Shown here in pieces: positions 1-9,223 of a stretch of 64,000 nt of DNA. How positions within the stretch are numbered: the first letter of the stretch is position 1; every line of letters begins with the position of its first letter. The position numbers and the translations under genes are program-made. The notes under the pieces are model-generated. The model was not told where the DNA came from, searched no databases, and worked only from the letters and a program-made list of their open reading frames with translations. The stretch lies in assembly GCF_036347135.1 (NCBI RefSeq), contig NZ_CP108938.1:5704001-5768000 (forward strand). Direction: 5' to 3'. This DNA comes from Streptomyces sp. NBC_00775. GTDB lineage: Bacteria > Actinomycetota > Actinomycetes > Streptomycetales > Streptomycetaceae.

Positions 1-1559
1 GCATCCCGCCGGGGCACACGCTCATCCTGCGCGCCGGGGCGCGCGAGATCGCCGGGTACGAGCCGGTCGCCTCCCTCGCGGTCGCGGCACCCTCGGCCGA
101 CCCCACGAGCGCCGTGGACGCTGTGCGCGACGCCCTCGTAGAGGCCGTACGCGCGCGTCTCGCCGCGCCGCGTCATGTGCCGGGCACCGATGTGGACCCC
201 GGGCCCGTGCCCGGGATGGGGCCCGCCGAGCGGCGCGCCGCGCGCGGGATGCCGGTGCCGGGGATCGGCGCCGACCTCTCCGGAGGGCCCGCTTCGGGGA
301 CGCTGGCGCTGCTCGCCGCTGGGCTTCCGGGGGCGCCGGGGACTGTTCTGGGGCACGGCACGGGCGCCGGCGAACGACTTCTCGCGGTCACTTTCAACGA
401 CCTTGCCGTCAGCGGGCGGGAGGCCGAGCTGGAGCGGGCCGGGACGCTCGCCGCGAATCCCCGGCTGCACCATGTGGTCGTCACCGGGGGCGAAGAGGTG
501 CTCCCCTACGCCGACTTGGAGGGCCCGCTGACGGACGAACCGGGCCCGTCACTGGTGACGGCGGCCCGGCACCGCGCGCGGCTGTCGGCCGGGAGCGCGG
601 ACCACTTCACCGGGTACGGGGCGCGGCAGGTCCTGGACGCCCATCCGGCGCGGCTCGCGGACCTGTTGATGGACCGCAAACGGCGTCACCTGGTGCGGCC
701 CGTCGCGGCGCTGGCGAAGGCGGACGGTTCGGTGATGGTCCCCGCGCGCGTGTACGGCGCCGCGCGCAAGCTGGCCCGTACGCCGTACCGCACCGGCGTC
801 GACGTGCTCGCCGACCGGCTGCTGCACCGGCGGTTCGAGGAGCCGGGGGGTGCCGTGGGGGCGTCGCTCGCCGCGCTCACCTGGGCCAGGCCCGGGCCCG
901 CGGCGCGTTGGCTGACCGGTGAGGCGCTTGCTGAAGTATCGGTTCGCCTGCAGGGGGCGACGGGGCGGCCGGGGGTCGGGCCCGGGCAGCGGCCGGGCGA
1001 CTTCCGCGCGCGTGCGGCGCTCGCGCGTCACGCGGCGGATCTACGCGTCCTGGAGCAGGCCGCCGAGATCCGCTTCCAGCGGCTGCACACGCCGTTCCTC
1101 GACAACCAGGTGGTACGCGCGTGCCGTGACCTTCCCGAGGCGCTGCGGGTGCAGCCGGGCGCTCGCGCGGCGATCCTCCGTACGGTGCTGGAGGGGGCCG
1201 GGGTGGCGGATCTGCCCCCCGGGTGGGGCGCACCGTCCCACGCGTCCTCGGCGGCCGCCGCACGCACCGGGTTGCGGGTGGCCGCGGATTCCCTGATCAC
1301 CCTCTTCGACACACCCCTGCTCGCCCAGGCGGGCCTCGTCGAGGCCCGCGTCGTCCGCAAGGCGCTCCGCGCGGCCGCGGAGGGCGAGCCCCTGCCCCTC
1401 GACGGTCTCGCCGATCTGGTCTCCCTGGAACTCTGGCTACGCCGGTTGCTGGCCCGACGGGGAACCTGCTGGACGGGAACACCCGCCCGACAGCGCGCCG
1501 TGCCGGCCGGGATTGTGCCGCAGGGGCGGGCGTTGGGGGCGGGGGCGGTTCGAGGGTAG
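1..1559 (+). CDS. Asparagine synthase-related protein, 5' partial
   Basis: The frame ending at 1559 stays open to the left edge, so the start is outside the window; the first in-frame GTG inside is at 114. The visible part carries an asparagine-synthase-like amidotransferase domain: a PP-loop-like LSGGPASGT, a later GSADHFTGYG resembling the family's G-D-E-x-F-x-GY segment, and a helical C-terminus. The canonical SGGxDS Asp is Ala here. The family transfers an amino group or makes an amide bond using ATP; the true substrate is unknown. Similar Streptomyces proteins act in lasso-peptide or macrolactam chemistry, but no such partner is visible. Family moderately sure, function not. Confidence 0.72.
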   Translation, partial: IPPGHTLILRAGAREIAGYEPVASLAVAAPSADPTSAVDAVRDALVEAVRARLAAPRHVPGTDVDPGPVPGMGPAERRAARGMPVPGIGADLSGGPASGTLALLAAGLPGAPGTVLGHGTGAGERLLAVTFNDLAVSGREAELERAGTLAANPRLHHVVVTGGEEVLPYADLEGPLTDEPGPSLVTAARHRARLSAGSADHFTGYGARQVLDAHPARLADLLMDRKRRHLVRPVAALAKADGSVMVPARVYGAARKLARTPYRTGVDVLADRLLHRRFEEPGGAVGASLAALTWARPGPAARWLTGEALAEVSVRLQGATGRPGVGPGQRPGDFRARAALARHAADLRVLEQAAEIRFQRLHTPFLDNQVVRACRDLPEALRVQPGARAAILRTVLEGAGVADLPPGWGAPSHASSAAAARTGLRVAADSLITLFDTPLLAQAGLVEARVVRKALRAAAEGEPLPLDGLADLVSLELWLRRLLARRGTCWTGTPARQRAVPAGIVPQGRALGAGAVRG

Positions 1560-1604
1560 GTGGGTTTGGTTCGGTTCGGTTGGGTTCGGTGGCGTGGGTG
1601 GGTC

Positions 1605-1717
1605 GGGGCCGTGCCGGTACGTCCAGCCCGTCGCCGGTGGGCATTGCTGCTTGCTGCCACAGCATGAACTTGGCCATAACCACGTATGCGACGGGCTGGA
1701 CGTACCGGCACGGCCCC
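1605..1717. repeat. Long hairpin, 30-bp perfect arms
   Basis: Arms 1605-1634 and 1688-1717 are exact reverse complements over 30 bases, separated by 53 bases of lower GC. The right arm is not followed by a T-run, so this is not an ordinary intrinsic terminator. It could be a miniature transposable element, a repeat-derived RNA hairpin or a processing signal. Confidence 0.85.
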
Positions 1718-1871
1718 TTCCGTACGTCGCCGACCGCGCGCCGTACCTGCCGGGTGAGGGTGGGTGGGGCCGTCGTGCGTCGCCGGGTGCGGGTGGGTGG
1801 GGCTCCAAGAAGGACCTGGGGGCGGGTGCGGGATCGCGGGGCGCAGCCCCGCGCCTTTGCTTTTGCCTTTA

Positions 1872-2167
1872 GGGGCGCGGGGAACGGCGCGCCCAGCCCG
1901 AACGGACCCGCAGTCGACAAGCAACCCTCACCCCCACCCACCCAAGGGGCGCGGGGAACGGCGCGCCCAGCCCGAACGGACCCGCAGTCGACAAGCAACC
2001 CTCACCCCCACCCACCCAAGGGGCGCGGGGAACGGCGCGCCCAGCCCGAACGGGCCTGCAGTCGACCAACAACCTCAGCCCCCACCCACCCAAGGGGCGC
2101 GAGGAACTGCGCGACCAGCCCCCACCCACCCGCACCCGACACACAACCGAACGGGGTCGAAGGGGCG
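1872..2167. repeat. 74-bp direct tandem repeat, about four copies
   Basis: Units begin at 1872, 1946, 2020 and 2094, exactly 74 bp apart, each opening with GGGGCGCGGGGAAC (GGGGCGCGAGGAAC in the last). The first two copies are almost identical, the third has a few changes and the fourth is degenerate. The unit core is the same element found dispersed elsewhere in the window. Confidence 0.9.
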
Positions 2168-2323
2168 GAGCCCCTGGGGATGGGACGGGTAGGGGCGGCG
2201 GGGGCGAGAAACGCAATTGCCTGCACCACCGCGACGGGTAAGCCGACTACCAGAGACCGTGCCCGACAAGGCTCGCCGGGGAAAGCCGATGCCGCGGGTT
2301 GCGGGGACGGTGAGAATGGGTGG

Positions 2324-5300
2324 GTGCGGTACAGGATTCTGGGGGTCACCCAGGTGGAGGACGACCGGGGAGCCCAGATCACCGTGGGCGGCCCCCGCGT
2401 ACGCGCGCTGCTCACGGCCCTGGCCCAGCGCCCAGAACACACCACCACCCCGGACACCCTGATCAACGAGGTGTGGGCGGACGATCCCCCACAGGACGCC
2501 CCCGCAGCCCTACAGGCCCTGGTCGGCCGCCTCCGCCGAGCCATCGGCAAGGACACGGTCACCTCCGAGGCGGGCGGCTACCGCCTGCGGGCCACCAAGG
2601 ACGACGTGGACCTGTTCGTCTTCGAGCGACTGGTGGGGCAGGGCAAGGCCGCACTCGACCAAGGTGACGCCACAACCGCCGCCGACCGCCTCCGCGAGGC
2701 CCTCGCCCTGTGGCACGGCCCCGCCCTCGCCGACCTCCCCGACCGCACCGCCGCGACCCGCCCGGAGGCCCTCCGCCTGGAGGCGACGCGAGCCCGCGTC
2801 GACGCGGACCTGCGGCTCGGCCGCGCCTCCGACGTCGTACCGGAGTTGAAGGAACTGACGTCGGCTCACCCATACGACGAGGCGCTGCACGTCCTGCTCA
2901 TCCGCGCCCTGCGCGACGCCGGCCGAGGCGCGGATGCCTTGGCTGCGTACGAGGGGGTGCGCCGCGGGCTGATGGACGGTCTGGGAGCGGATCCCGGGCG
3001 GGAACTACGCGCACTGCACGCGGAGTTGCTGGACCCACAGCGCAACCCGCAACCGGAGCAAGGGCAGTGGCACGGGCAGGAGTACGGGCAGGGGCAGGAG
3101 TACGGGCAGGGGAATGGGAAGGGAAAGGCGGCTCGGCCAGAGGACACAGCTCGCCCCCAAGCTCGTGCGGGCGGGGCGGCGCCCGCCGGTTCCGTCGAGT
3201 CGGGCGATCTCTTCCGGGCCCCACGGAACGGGAACATTCGTCCTCGTCTGAACGCATTCGTCGGGAGGGAACCCGAACTCGGAGCCATCCGTTCGGATGT
3301 TCAGAGGGCACGCCTGGTCACCCTGACCGGACCAGGTGGTTCGGGAAAGACCCGCCTCGCCGAGGAAGCCGCCGCCGGGCTTCCGCAGGCGTGGCTGGTC
3401 GAGCTGGCCCCGCTCGACCGGCCCGAGGCGGTCCCGGGCGCCGTGGTCAGTGCCCTCGGTCTGCGCGAAACCGTGCTGATCACCAACGAGATGGCGGTCC
3501 CGCAGGACGACCCGGTCGCCCTGCTCGTCGAGTACTGCGCCCAGCGCAGCCAGCTCCTGATCTTTGACAATTGCGAACATGTCATCGGCGCGGCGGCCGA
3601 GCTCGCCGAGACTCTGCTGACGCACTGCCCGGGGCTCACGATCCTCGCCACCAGCCGTGAACCCCTGGGCGTGCCCGGCGAGTTGGTGCGCCCGGTCGAG
3701 CCCCTGCCGCCCGATCCCGCGCGCCGCCTCTTCATGGAGCGGGCGTCGGCCGTGCGCCCCGACGCCGACGTCGCGTTCCACGACTCGGCGGCCGTGGACG
3801 AGATCTGCCGGCGGCTCGACGGTCTGCCCCTGGCCATCGAGCTGGCCGCCGCCCGGCTGCGGCTGCTCACCCCTCGTCAGATCGCCGACCGGCTCGACGA
3901 CCGCTTCCGGCTGCTCACCTCCGGGAGCCGCACGGTGCTGCCCCGCCAGCAGACCCTGCGCGCCGTCGTCGACTGGTCCTGGGACCTGCTCGACGAGCGG
4001 GAGCGGACCGTGCTGTGCGAGGCGTCCGTGTTCGCGGGCGGCTGGGACCTGGCGGCCGCGGAGGCCGTGTGCACCGGGCCCGCGGCCGATCTCGTCGGGG
4101 CGCTCGTCGACAAGTCCCTGATCGTCGCCACCCCGTATGACGGAGACGGAGATGGAGATGGAGATGGGGAGGGAGGCGGCTATGGGGATGGCGACGGCTA
4201 CGTAGATGGCGTTCGGCTTGGCGGCATGCGTTATCGCATGCTGGAGACCATCCACGAGTACGCCACCGAGCGCGCCGCGGAGGTCCCCGAACTGCGCGCC
4301 TCGGCCGAGCGGCGGCACCGCGCATGGGTGCGCTCGCTGGTCGAGGAGGCCGAGCCGCTGCTGCGTTCCGCCGAGCAACTCCCGTGGATCCGGCGGCTGG
4401 AGACCGAGCTCGACAACATCAGGGCTGCTCTCTTCCGCGCGGTCGTCGCCGGTGACGAGGAGGAGGGCGGTGCCCTGGTCCTCGCCATGGGCTGGTTCTG
4501 GTGGCTGCGCAACTTCCGCCGCGAGGGCACGGAATGGACGGACCTCGTGCTGCGGCTGGGCGCGATGCTCGACGCGACCGGGCCCGGTGCGCCGCCCGCC
4601 CCAGGGGGGCCGCCGGCCGTGGGCCTGGGGACTGGCGCCGCTGTGGGCAGTCGGTCGGGCACGAGCATGGGCTCCCGGACGAGCGCGAGCATGGGTACCC
4701 GGACCGGCACGACCATGGGCGCCCGGAAAGACACGGGCGCAGGTCCTGGAGAGCCTGGAGAGGGCGCGCTGTCCGTCGGGTCTCGGCCCGTCTCCGGTGA
4801 CGCCCTCCTCGCCGAGCTGGACGCCGTCGACCCCGTGGCGGCCTTCCTCGACGCCCCCGAGCGCGATGCGCACCCGTTGCGCGGGGTGCGGATGCGGATG
4901 CGGCTGTTCCACCTGTTCATGAAGATGGACGTCGGCTCGCTGGACGGGCGGGTGGACGGGCCGATGCGGGAGTACATCCAGCGGGTGCGGGCCGTCTTCG
5001 AGAAGGGCGGCCCCGACGCGGCCCGGATGCCGGGACTGATCTGGCCGATGGCCTCCTACTTCCTGGGCGGCGCGGACGATCTGCGGCCCGTCATGGACGC
5101 GGCGGTCGCCAACTGCCGTGCGTACGGGGGCGAGTGGGAGATCGGCGTCACCCTGATGTTCCGTACGCACATGGTCGTCGATGCCCCGGGCGGTATGGAC
5201 GGAGTGGACGACGACCTGGCGGAGCTGCGGGTGCTCAGCCGCAGGGTGGGGGACCGCTGGATGCGGGCCCAGGTGTGCAGCGCGGCCGGTGAGGCGGCGA

Positions 5301-6025
5301 TGGCGCGCAGCCTGTTCGACGAGGCGAAGGGGGAGTACGAGGAGGCGCTGCGGCTCGCCTTCGAGGTGGGCGCGTATGCCGAGACGCCGTTCCTCATGGC
5401 GCGGCTGGGCGAGATCGCCCATCGTGCGGGCGAGCGGTCCCGGGCGCTGGCCGCTCTGGACGAGGCGAGTGCGGCGGCCGAGCGGTACGGGGTGACGGAC
5501 TCCCGGGCGTTCGTCCGGCTGCTGCGGGCCCAGATCGCGCTGGACGACGGCGAGGTCGCCTCCGCGCGCGAACTGTGCGAGCAGGCGCGCGAGGATGGCT
5601 TCCAAGGGACCCCGCCCCCGCAGTTCGTGGCGGCGCTGAACTGGGTGGACGCGCTCGTCACGACCGCCGAGTCGGGTCCGGAGCGCGGTTTGCGGAAGCT
5701 GTTCGACGCCCTCCGGGATGCGGTGGACATGCGGTGCGCCGATGTGGTGAAGGCGGGCTTCCTCGATGTCGGGGCGGGCCTCCTGGCCGAGCTGGGCGAT
5801 CACCCGCACGCGATCCGTCTGCTCGCCGCCGGTGCCCGCTGGCGCGGCGGCCATCCGCGTCCCCCGCGCGAGCGCGTCCACGCCGAGCGTACGGAGGCAG
5901 CCGCGCTCGCGGCCCTCGGACCTGTCCGCTACGAGTCCGAGCGGGCCAAGGGTTCGGACTTCGCCACGGATGACGCGCTGCGGGACCTGGCCGAGGCGCT
6001 GAATGAGCACCCCATCGCCGACTAG
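2324..6025 (+). CDS. AfsR/SARP-like regulator with BTAD and NB-ARC ATPase domains
   Basis: Starting at GTG 2324 (residues VRYRILG) gives about 1233 residues. Upstream codons lie in repeat sequence and are excluded. Domains: OmpR-like winged helix (about 1-95), bacterial transcriptional activation domain (about 97-245), Gln/Gly-rich linker, then a STAND-type NB-ARC ATPase with Walker A GPGGSGKTR (about 335) and Walker B-like LLIFDNCEHV (about 415), and a helical, TPR-like C-terminus. AfsR-type proteins activate secondary-metabolism or developmental genes; ATP hydrolysis gates activity. Two low-complexity insertions stand out: an Asp-Gly run (nt 4139-4205) and an eight-residue Gly-Ser-Arg-Thr-Met repeat (nt 4645-4740). 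Its target is not visible. Confidence 0.88.
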   Translation: MRYRILGVTQVEDDRGAQITVGGPRVRALLTALAQRPEHTTTPDTLINEVWADDPPQDAPAALQALVGRLRRAIGKDTVTSEAGGYRLRATKDDVDLFVFERLVGQGKAALDQGDATTAADRLREALALWHGPALADLPDRTAATRPEALRLEATRARVDADLRLGRASDVVPELKELTSAHPYDEALHVLLIRALRDAGRGADALAAYEGVRRGLMDGLGADPGRELRALHAELLDPQRNPQPEQGQWHGQEYGQGQEYGQGNGKGKAARPEDTARPQARAGGAAPAGSVESGDLFRAPRNGNIRPRLNAFVGREPELGAIRSDVQRARLVTLTGPGGSGKTRLAEEAAAGLPQAWLVELAPLDRPEAVPGAVVSALGLRETVLITNEMAVPQDDPVALLVEYCAQRSQLLIFDNCEHVIGAAAELAETLLTHCPGLTILATSREPLGVPGELVRPVEPLPPDPARRLFMERASAVRPDADVAFHDSAAVDEICRRLDGLPLAIELAAARLRLLTPRQIADRLDDRFRLLTSGSRTVLPRQQTLRAVVDWSWDLLDERERTVLCEASVFAGGWDLAAAEAVCTGPAADLVGALVDKSLIVATPYDGDGDGDGDGEGGGYGDGDGYVDGVRLGGMRYRMLETIHEYATERAAEVPELRASAERRHRAWVRSLVEEAEPLLRSAEQLPWIRRLETELDNIRAALFRAVVAGDEEEGGALVLAMGWFWWLRNFRREGTEWTDLVLRLGAMLDATGPGAPPAPGGPPAVGLGTGAAVGSRSGTSMGSRTSASMGTRTGTTMGARKDTGAGPGEPGEGALSVGSRPVSGDALLAELDAVDPVAAFLDAPERDAHPLRGVRMRMRLFHLFMKMDVGSLDGRVDGPMREYIQRVRAVFEKGGPDAARMPGLIWPMASYFLGGADDLRPVMDAAVANCRAYGGEWEIGVTLMFRTHMVVDAPGGMDGVDDDLAELRVLSRRVGDRWMRAQVCSAAGEAAMARSLFDEAKGEYEEALRLAFEVGAYAETPFLMARLGEIAHRAGERSRALAALDEASAAAERYGVTDSRAFVRLLRAQIALDDGEVASARELCEQAREDGFQGTPPPQFVAALNWVDALVTTAESGPERGLRKLFDALRDAVDMRCADVVKAGFLDVGAGLLAELGDHPHAIRLLAAGARWRGGHPRPPRERVHAERTEAAALAALGPVRYESERAKGSDFATDDALRDLAEALNEHPIAD

Positions 6026-6141
6026 CGGCCCGGGCTCATCTCATTCACGCACAAGCGCCCGCGTGTTCCCCGGTACCGGAGCCGGGCCCATTCACGCGCA
6101 CCGGAGCCGCATCCGCTCACGCGCGCCAGAGCCGTGCCCGC

Positions 6142-8091
6142 TCACTGGCACAGGAACTTCGACTCCGCCCAGTCCGCCAGTGCCGCCGAGTCGAACGGTG
6201 AGTGGGGTTCGACGACGAGGCGGATCGTCTTGTGGCCGGTGAGGTTCACATGGACGGGGATCGCCTGGTCACCGCCCTCGATCAGCGGCGACTGCCACAG
6301 CTGCGACCCGTCGGCGTACACGGAGAAGCGCGCCTTGCCGAGGCCCATCGTCAGGTCGTCGACGCCGACCATCGCGTCGTACGAGGAGCAGCTGCGGTTG
6401 AGGTCGATGGTGACGGAGGACTGGCCGTGGACGGTCACCCCGTGCGCGTACGTCGTGTTCGCGATCGACACCCCGTCGCGCTGCCACACCCAGCTGCTCT
6501 CGCCGAGCCGCATCTCGGGCTTGGTGTGGTCGCCGTTGACGCCGTACTCCAGCTCGCTCCACTGGTAGACGACCGGTGCGGGAGGGGGCGTCGGGGTCGG
6601 GGTCGGGGTCGGCTTGGGCGTGGGCTTCGGCTTCGCCTTCGCCTTCGTCGGGGTGGGGGTTGGCGACGGCTTGGGCGTGGGCTTCGGGGTGGGCTTGGGC
6701 GTCGGGGAAGGCGTCGGCGTGGGAGTCGGGGCGGGGGCGACCACGACCGGCGGATTCGGCGTAGGCGTCTTCTTCGGGGGCTTCGGCGACGGCAGTGGCG
6801 CCTCGACGGCGGGTGAGGTGGCCGGTTTGGCCTCGGGCTTCTTGGCTGGGCTGTGGTTGCCCGACAGGGCGAGTGCCACCGCCACCGCCGTGGCCGCCGC
6901 GACGACACCCGCCGCGATACCGGCCTTGACCGGCGCGCCGAGTCCTTCCGAGGCCGCCGCGCCGCCACCCGCGCTCGCCCCGCCCGAGCCGCCACTCGCC
7001 GCGGCTGCCGCGCCCGCGGCTCCGGCCGCACCCGCTCCGGCGCCACCGGCGATGAGGGCGACGGCCTTCGCGTAGCCGGCGGCACCGAACCAGCCGATGA
7101 CCGCGACCGGCACGACCGCCGGGATCCCGCCGGCGACTTCCTTGATCTGGCCCGCGGCCAGCCGGCACTTGGCGCACTCCTCCAGGTGCTTGCGCAGCCC
7201 GCGTTCGGCGCGGGTGCGCAGCCCGCCGCGGGCGTAGGCGCCGAGCCGGTCGGCGTAGCGCGCGCACTCCTCGTCCATGCTCAGCGTGGCGCTCACATGC
7301 GCCTGGAGGTAGGCCTGCTTGAGGCCCTCACGGGCGCGGCTGGCGAGTACGCGCGTGCCGTTGGCGTCGAGTCCGAAGAGCGTGGCGACCTCGCTCGGCG
7401 ACTCGTCCTCGACCTCGGTGTGCCACAGCACGGCCTGCCAGCGCTCCGGCAGTGAGCGGAAGGCCTGCATGGCCATGGACTGCTCGGCCTCGTGCATCGC
7501 GTGCACGTCGGCGCCGAGGTCCAATGTGTCGTCGTCGGACACCTCGGAACCGCGGGAGGCCTGCGTGGCGAACACCGCGAAGTCGTCGACCAGTTGCTCC
7601 CGCTTCGCCGACGTCGTCCAGTTCGCGGCGACACGGCGGACCGTGGTCAGCAGATACGCGCGTACGGCGTGCTCGGGCCCGCTGCCGCCGCGTACGGCCT
7701 GGAGCATGCGGGCGAACACCTCGGCGGTGAGGTCGTCGGCGGTGTGCGCGTCCCGGCAGCAGGTGCGGGCGTAGCGGCGCACGGCTTCCGCGTGGCGCCG
7801 GTACAGCGCCTCGTACGCCGTGTCGTCACCCGCGCGCATCCGCTCGATCAGATCGGCGTCGGACGGGGGCAGATCGACCAGGGGCAGATCGGCCGGGGGC
7901 GGCAGGGCGCCGACGTCGCGCCGGTCGAAGCGGTCGCGCTGCGAGGGAACGCTGGGGTCCGGGCGGCTGTCGCCCGAAGGCGCCGCGCGGCCCGTCGAGG
8001 GGCCACCCTGGCTCGGCACCTGCTGTGAGGGCGGCCCGCCGGTCTCCGCGCCACCGTCACCGAGTGACTCGTCCCGCCCGTCAACACTCAT
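6142..8091 (-). CDS. ECF sigma factor fused to zinc anti-sigma motif, TM segment and NPCBM domain
   Basis: Start ATG 8091 (MSVDGRDES) is chosen over an upstream ATG at 8205, since the sigma domain begins only near residue 80. About 649 residues. Order: disordered N-terminus; sigma-70 region 2 (about 80-150); region 4 (about 195-260); an HxxxCxxC zinc anti-sigma motif (HLEECAKC, about 303); Ala/Gly-rich segment; one membrane helix (about 390-412); a long Pro-Thr-Lys spacer; and a C-terminal NPCBM-type carbohydrate-binding domain (about 507-649) expected outside the membrane. Inference: a one-polypeptide sensor that holds its own sigma factor at the membrane and releases it on sensing a cell-wall or glycan signal. 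Confidence 0.88.
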   Translation of the reverse strand: MSVDGRDESLGDGGAETGGPPSQQVPSQGGPSTGRAAPSGDSRPDPSVPSQRDRFDRRDVGALPPPADLPLVDLPPSDADLIERMRAGDDTAYEALYRRHAEAVRRYARTCCRDAHTADDLTAEVFARMLQAVRGGSGPEHAVRAYLLTTVRRVAANWTTSAKREQLVDDFAVFATQASRGSEVSDDDTLDLGADVHAMHEAEQSMAMQAFRSLPERWQAVLWHTEVEDESPSEVATLFGLDANGTRVLASRAREGLKQAYLQAHVSATLSMDEECARYADRLGAYARGGLRTRAERGLRKHLEECAKCRLAAGQIKEVAGGIPAVVPVAVIGWFGAAGYAKAVALIAGGAGAGAAGAAGAAAAASGGSGGASAGGGAAASEGLGAPVKAGIAAGVVAAATAVAVALALSGNHSPAKKPEAKPATSPAVEAPLPSPKPPKKTPTPNPPVVVAPAPTPTPTPSPTPKPTPKPTPKPSPTPTPTKAKAKPKPTPKPTPTPTPTPPPAPVVYQWSELEYGVNGDHTKPEMRLGESSWVWQRDGVSIANTTYAHGVTVHGQSSVTIDLNRSCSSYDAMVGVDDLTMGLGKARFSVYADGSQLWQSPLIEGGDQAIPVHVNLTGHKTIRLVVEPHSPFDSAALADWAESKFLCQ

Positions 8092-8443
8092 CGCGGAAAG
8101 CCCCCGCCTGCACACTCGGACCCGAATACCGGGAAAGAGTGCCACACGCTTCAGGGGTGCGGCTCCCCAGTACGGACCAACCACTCGTCCGTGGGGACTT
8201 GCCACACGACAGCACTAGTGGTCACTCTTTTGGGGAATAGTCAACGAACGGCCCGCGCACGGGAGTTGCCGTTACGCCTGAAGGTCCGGAGCTCGCTGTC
8301 GCGGGCTCCACTGACCGCCGTACCCGGTGCGCGAGTGGTGCAGGACCCGGTACGCGAGTGGTGCAGCACCTGGCGCGAGTGGCGCAGCACCCGCGCGCAG
8401 GAAGGTCCGGTTCTCCCGGGATGGCCCGGTACTCAAGGGACGC
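8092..8443. other. Intergenic region upstream of the sigma gene
   Basis: The 352-bp gap between the sigma-factor start and the TetR stop, both genes reading leftward, must hold the sigma gene's promoter, but no clear -35/-10 pair was found. It contains three imperfect copies of a roughly 20-bp GCGAGTGGTGCAGCACC unit at 8331-8392, with 1-3 bp between units, just past the TetR gene's 3' end. No gene is seen. Confidence 0.5.
8331..8392. repeat. Three-copy short direct repeat
   Basis: Units begin at 8331, 8354 and 8375 and share GCGAGTGG(T/C)GCAGCACC. They lie 3' of the TetR regulator gene. Function unknown; could be slippage-generated or a protein-binding array. Confidence 0.65.
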
Positions 8444-9223
8444 TCACGCCGGACGTGAGCGCAGCCCCTCCAGCAGGATGTCGAGCAGCCGGGACGAAGC
8501 CGCGGCCTGCTGGGCGGCGTCCGGCAGCGAGGGTGCCGCCGTCGCGATGACCAGCAGAACGTCCGCCACGGTGACGTCCGCCCGCAGCTCGCCCGCCGCG
8601 CGCGCCCGGTCCACCAGTCGGCCGACCACCTCGAGCAGTGCCGCCGCACCGGCGTCGTCCGCCGCCACGACAGCCGACTCCTCCTCGGGCACCGGCCGCT
8701 GTTCGACGAGCCGCAGCTCGGGCGTGAGCCCGGACCGCTGCTGCGGCACCCGCGCCTCGTCCGCCTCGGCACCGTCCTCCGCGACGCCGACCCGCAGCAC
8801 CTGCGGCGGCAGCAGCCGCCCGGCGCCCGAGGCCACCGACGTGCGCAGGAAGCGCGAGAGCGCCGACCACGGCTCGTCCTCCTGGCCGAGCGCCGCACGT
8901 GCCTGGTCGGTCAGCCGGGAGGTCTCCTCCTCGGCTATCCGGCGGACCAGGACGTCCTTGCTCGGGAAGCGCCGGTACACCGTGCCGACACCGACCCTCG
9001 CGCGCCGCGCCACGTCCTCCATCGGCGCGCCGTACCCCAGCTCGCCGAAGACCTCGCGCGCCGCGCGCAGTACGTGTTCCAGATTGCGCTGTGCGTCCAC
9101 GCGCAGCGGCGTCGTACGCGATCCTTCACCCGGACCGCGGCCATTGCCGCTCGCCGCCGCGCCGACCGTGCCACCGGACGCGATGGCAGACGCGGAAGAC
9201 CAATGAGAATCCTGAATGTGCAT
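8444..9223 (-). CDS. atrA: TetR-family regulator, probable AtrA
   Basis: Start ATG 9223 has a GGGGGAA ribosome site; 259 residues. After a disordered N-terminus, a TetR helix-turn-helix spans about residues 40-90 (PMEDVARRARVGVGTVYRRF), followed by a ligand-binding C-terminal domain. The gene is divergent from a type II NADH dehydrogenase. The same arrangement, as I recall, is found for S. coelicolor atrA (SCO4118), which activates actII-ORF4 and therefore actinorhodin. TetR family is certain; the atrA name rests on neighbourhood and remembered sequence, not on alignment. The 375-bp divergent spacer with short palindromes is a natural site for autoregulation. Confidence 0.82.
   Translation of the reverse strand: MHIQDSHWSSASAIASGGTVGAAASGNGRGPGEGSRTTPLRVDAQRNLEHVLRAAREVFGELGYGAPMEDVARRARVGVGTVYRRFPSKDVLVRRIAEEETSRLTDQARAALGQEDEPWSALSRFLRTSVASGAGRLLPPQVLRVGVAEDGAEADEARVPQQRSGLTPELRLVEQRPVPEEESAVVAADDAGAAALLEVVGRLVDRARAAGELRADVTVADVLLVIATAAPSLPDAAQQAAASSRLLDILLEGLRSRPA

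Larger units (their letters stand above)
1560..2323. other. 764-bp repeat-rich intergenic region
   Basis: No convincing gene. It holds a GGTTC-rich simple stretch (about 1564-1590), a 30-bp perfect inverted repeat (1605-1717), a 74-bp tandem repeat (1872-2167) and, at about 2158-2210, a copy of the dispersed GGGGCGGAGCCCC...GGGACGGGTAGGGGCGGC motif. Long open frames run through it only because GC-rich repeats lack stops. Confidence 0.7.

Noticed and set aside
1872..2167. CRISPR array
   Set aside because: The units are contiguous 74-bp direct repeats without variable spacers; no cas genes.
1223..2323. N-terminal extension of the SARP frame
   Set aside because: Runs through the end of the asparagine synthase-like gene and tandem repeats; homologues start near 2324.
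3005..6010. 1001-codon frame antisense to the SARP gene
   Set aside because: Shadow of a GC-rich gene; no family resemblance and His/Arg/Gly-rich composition.
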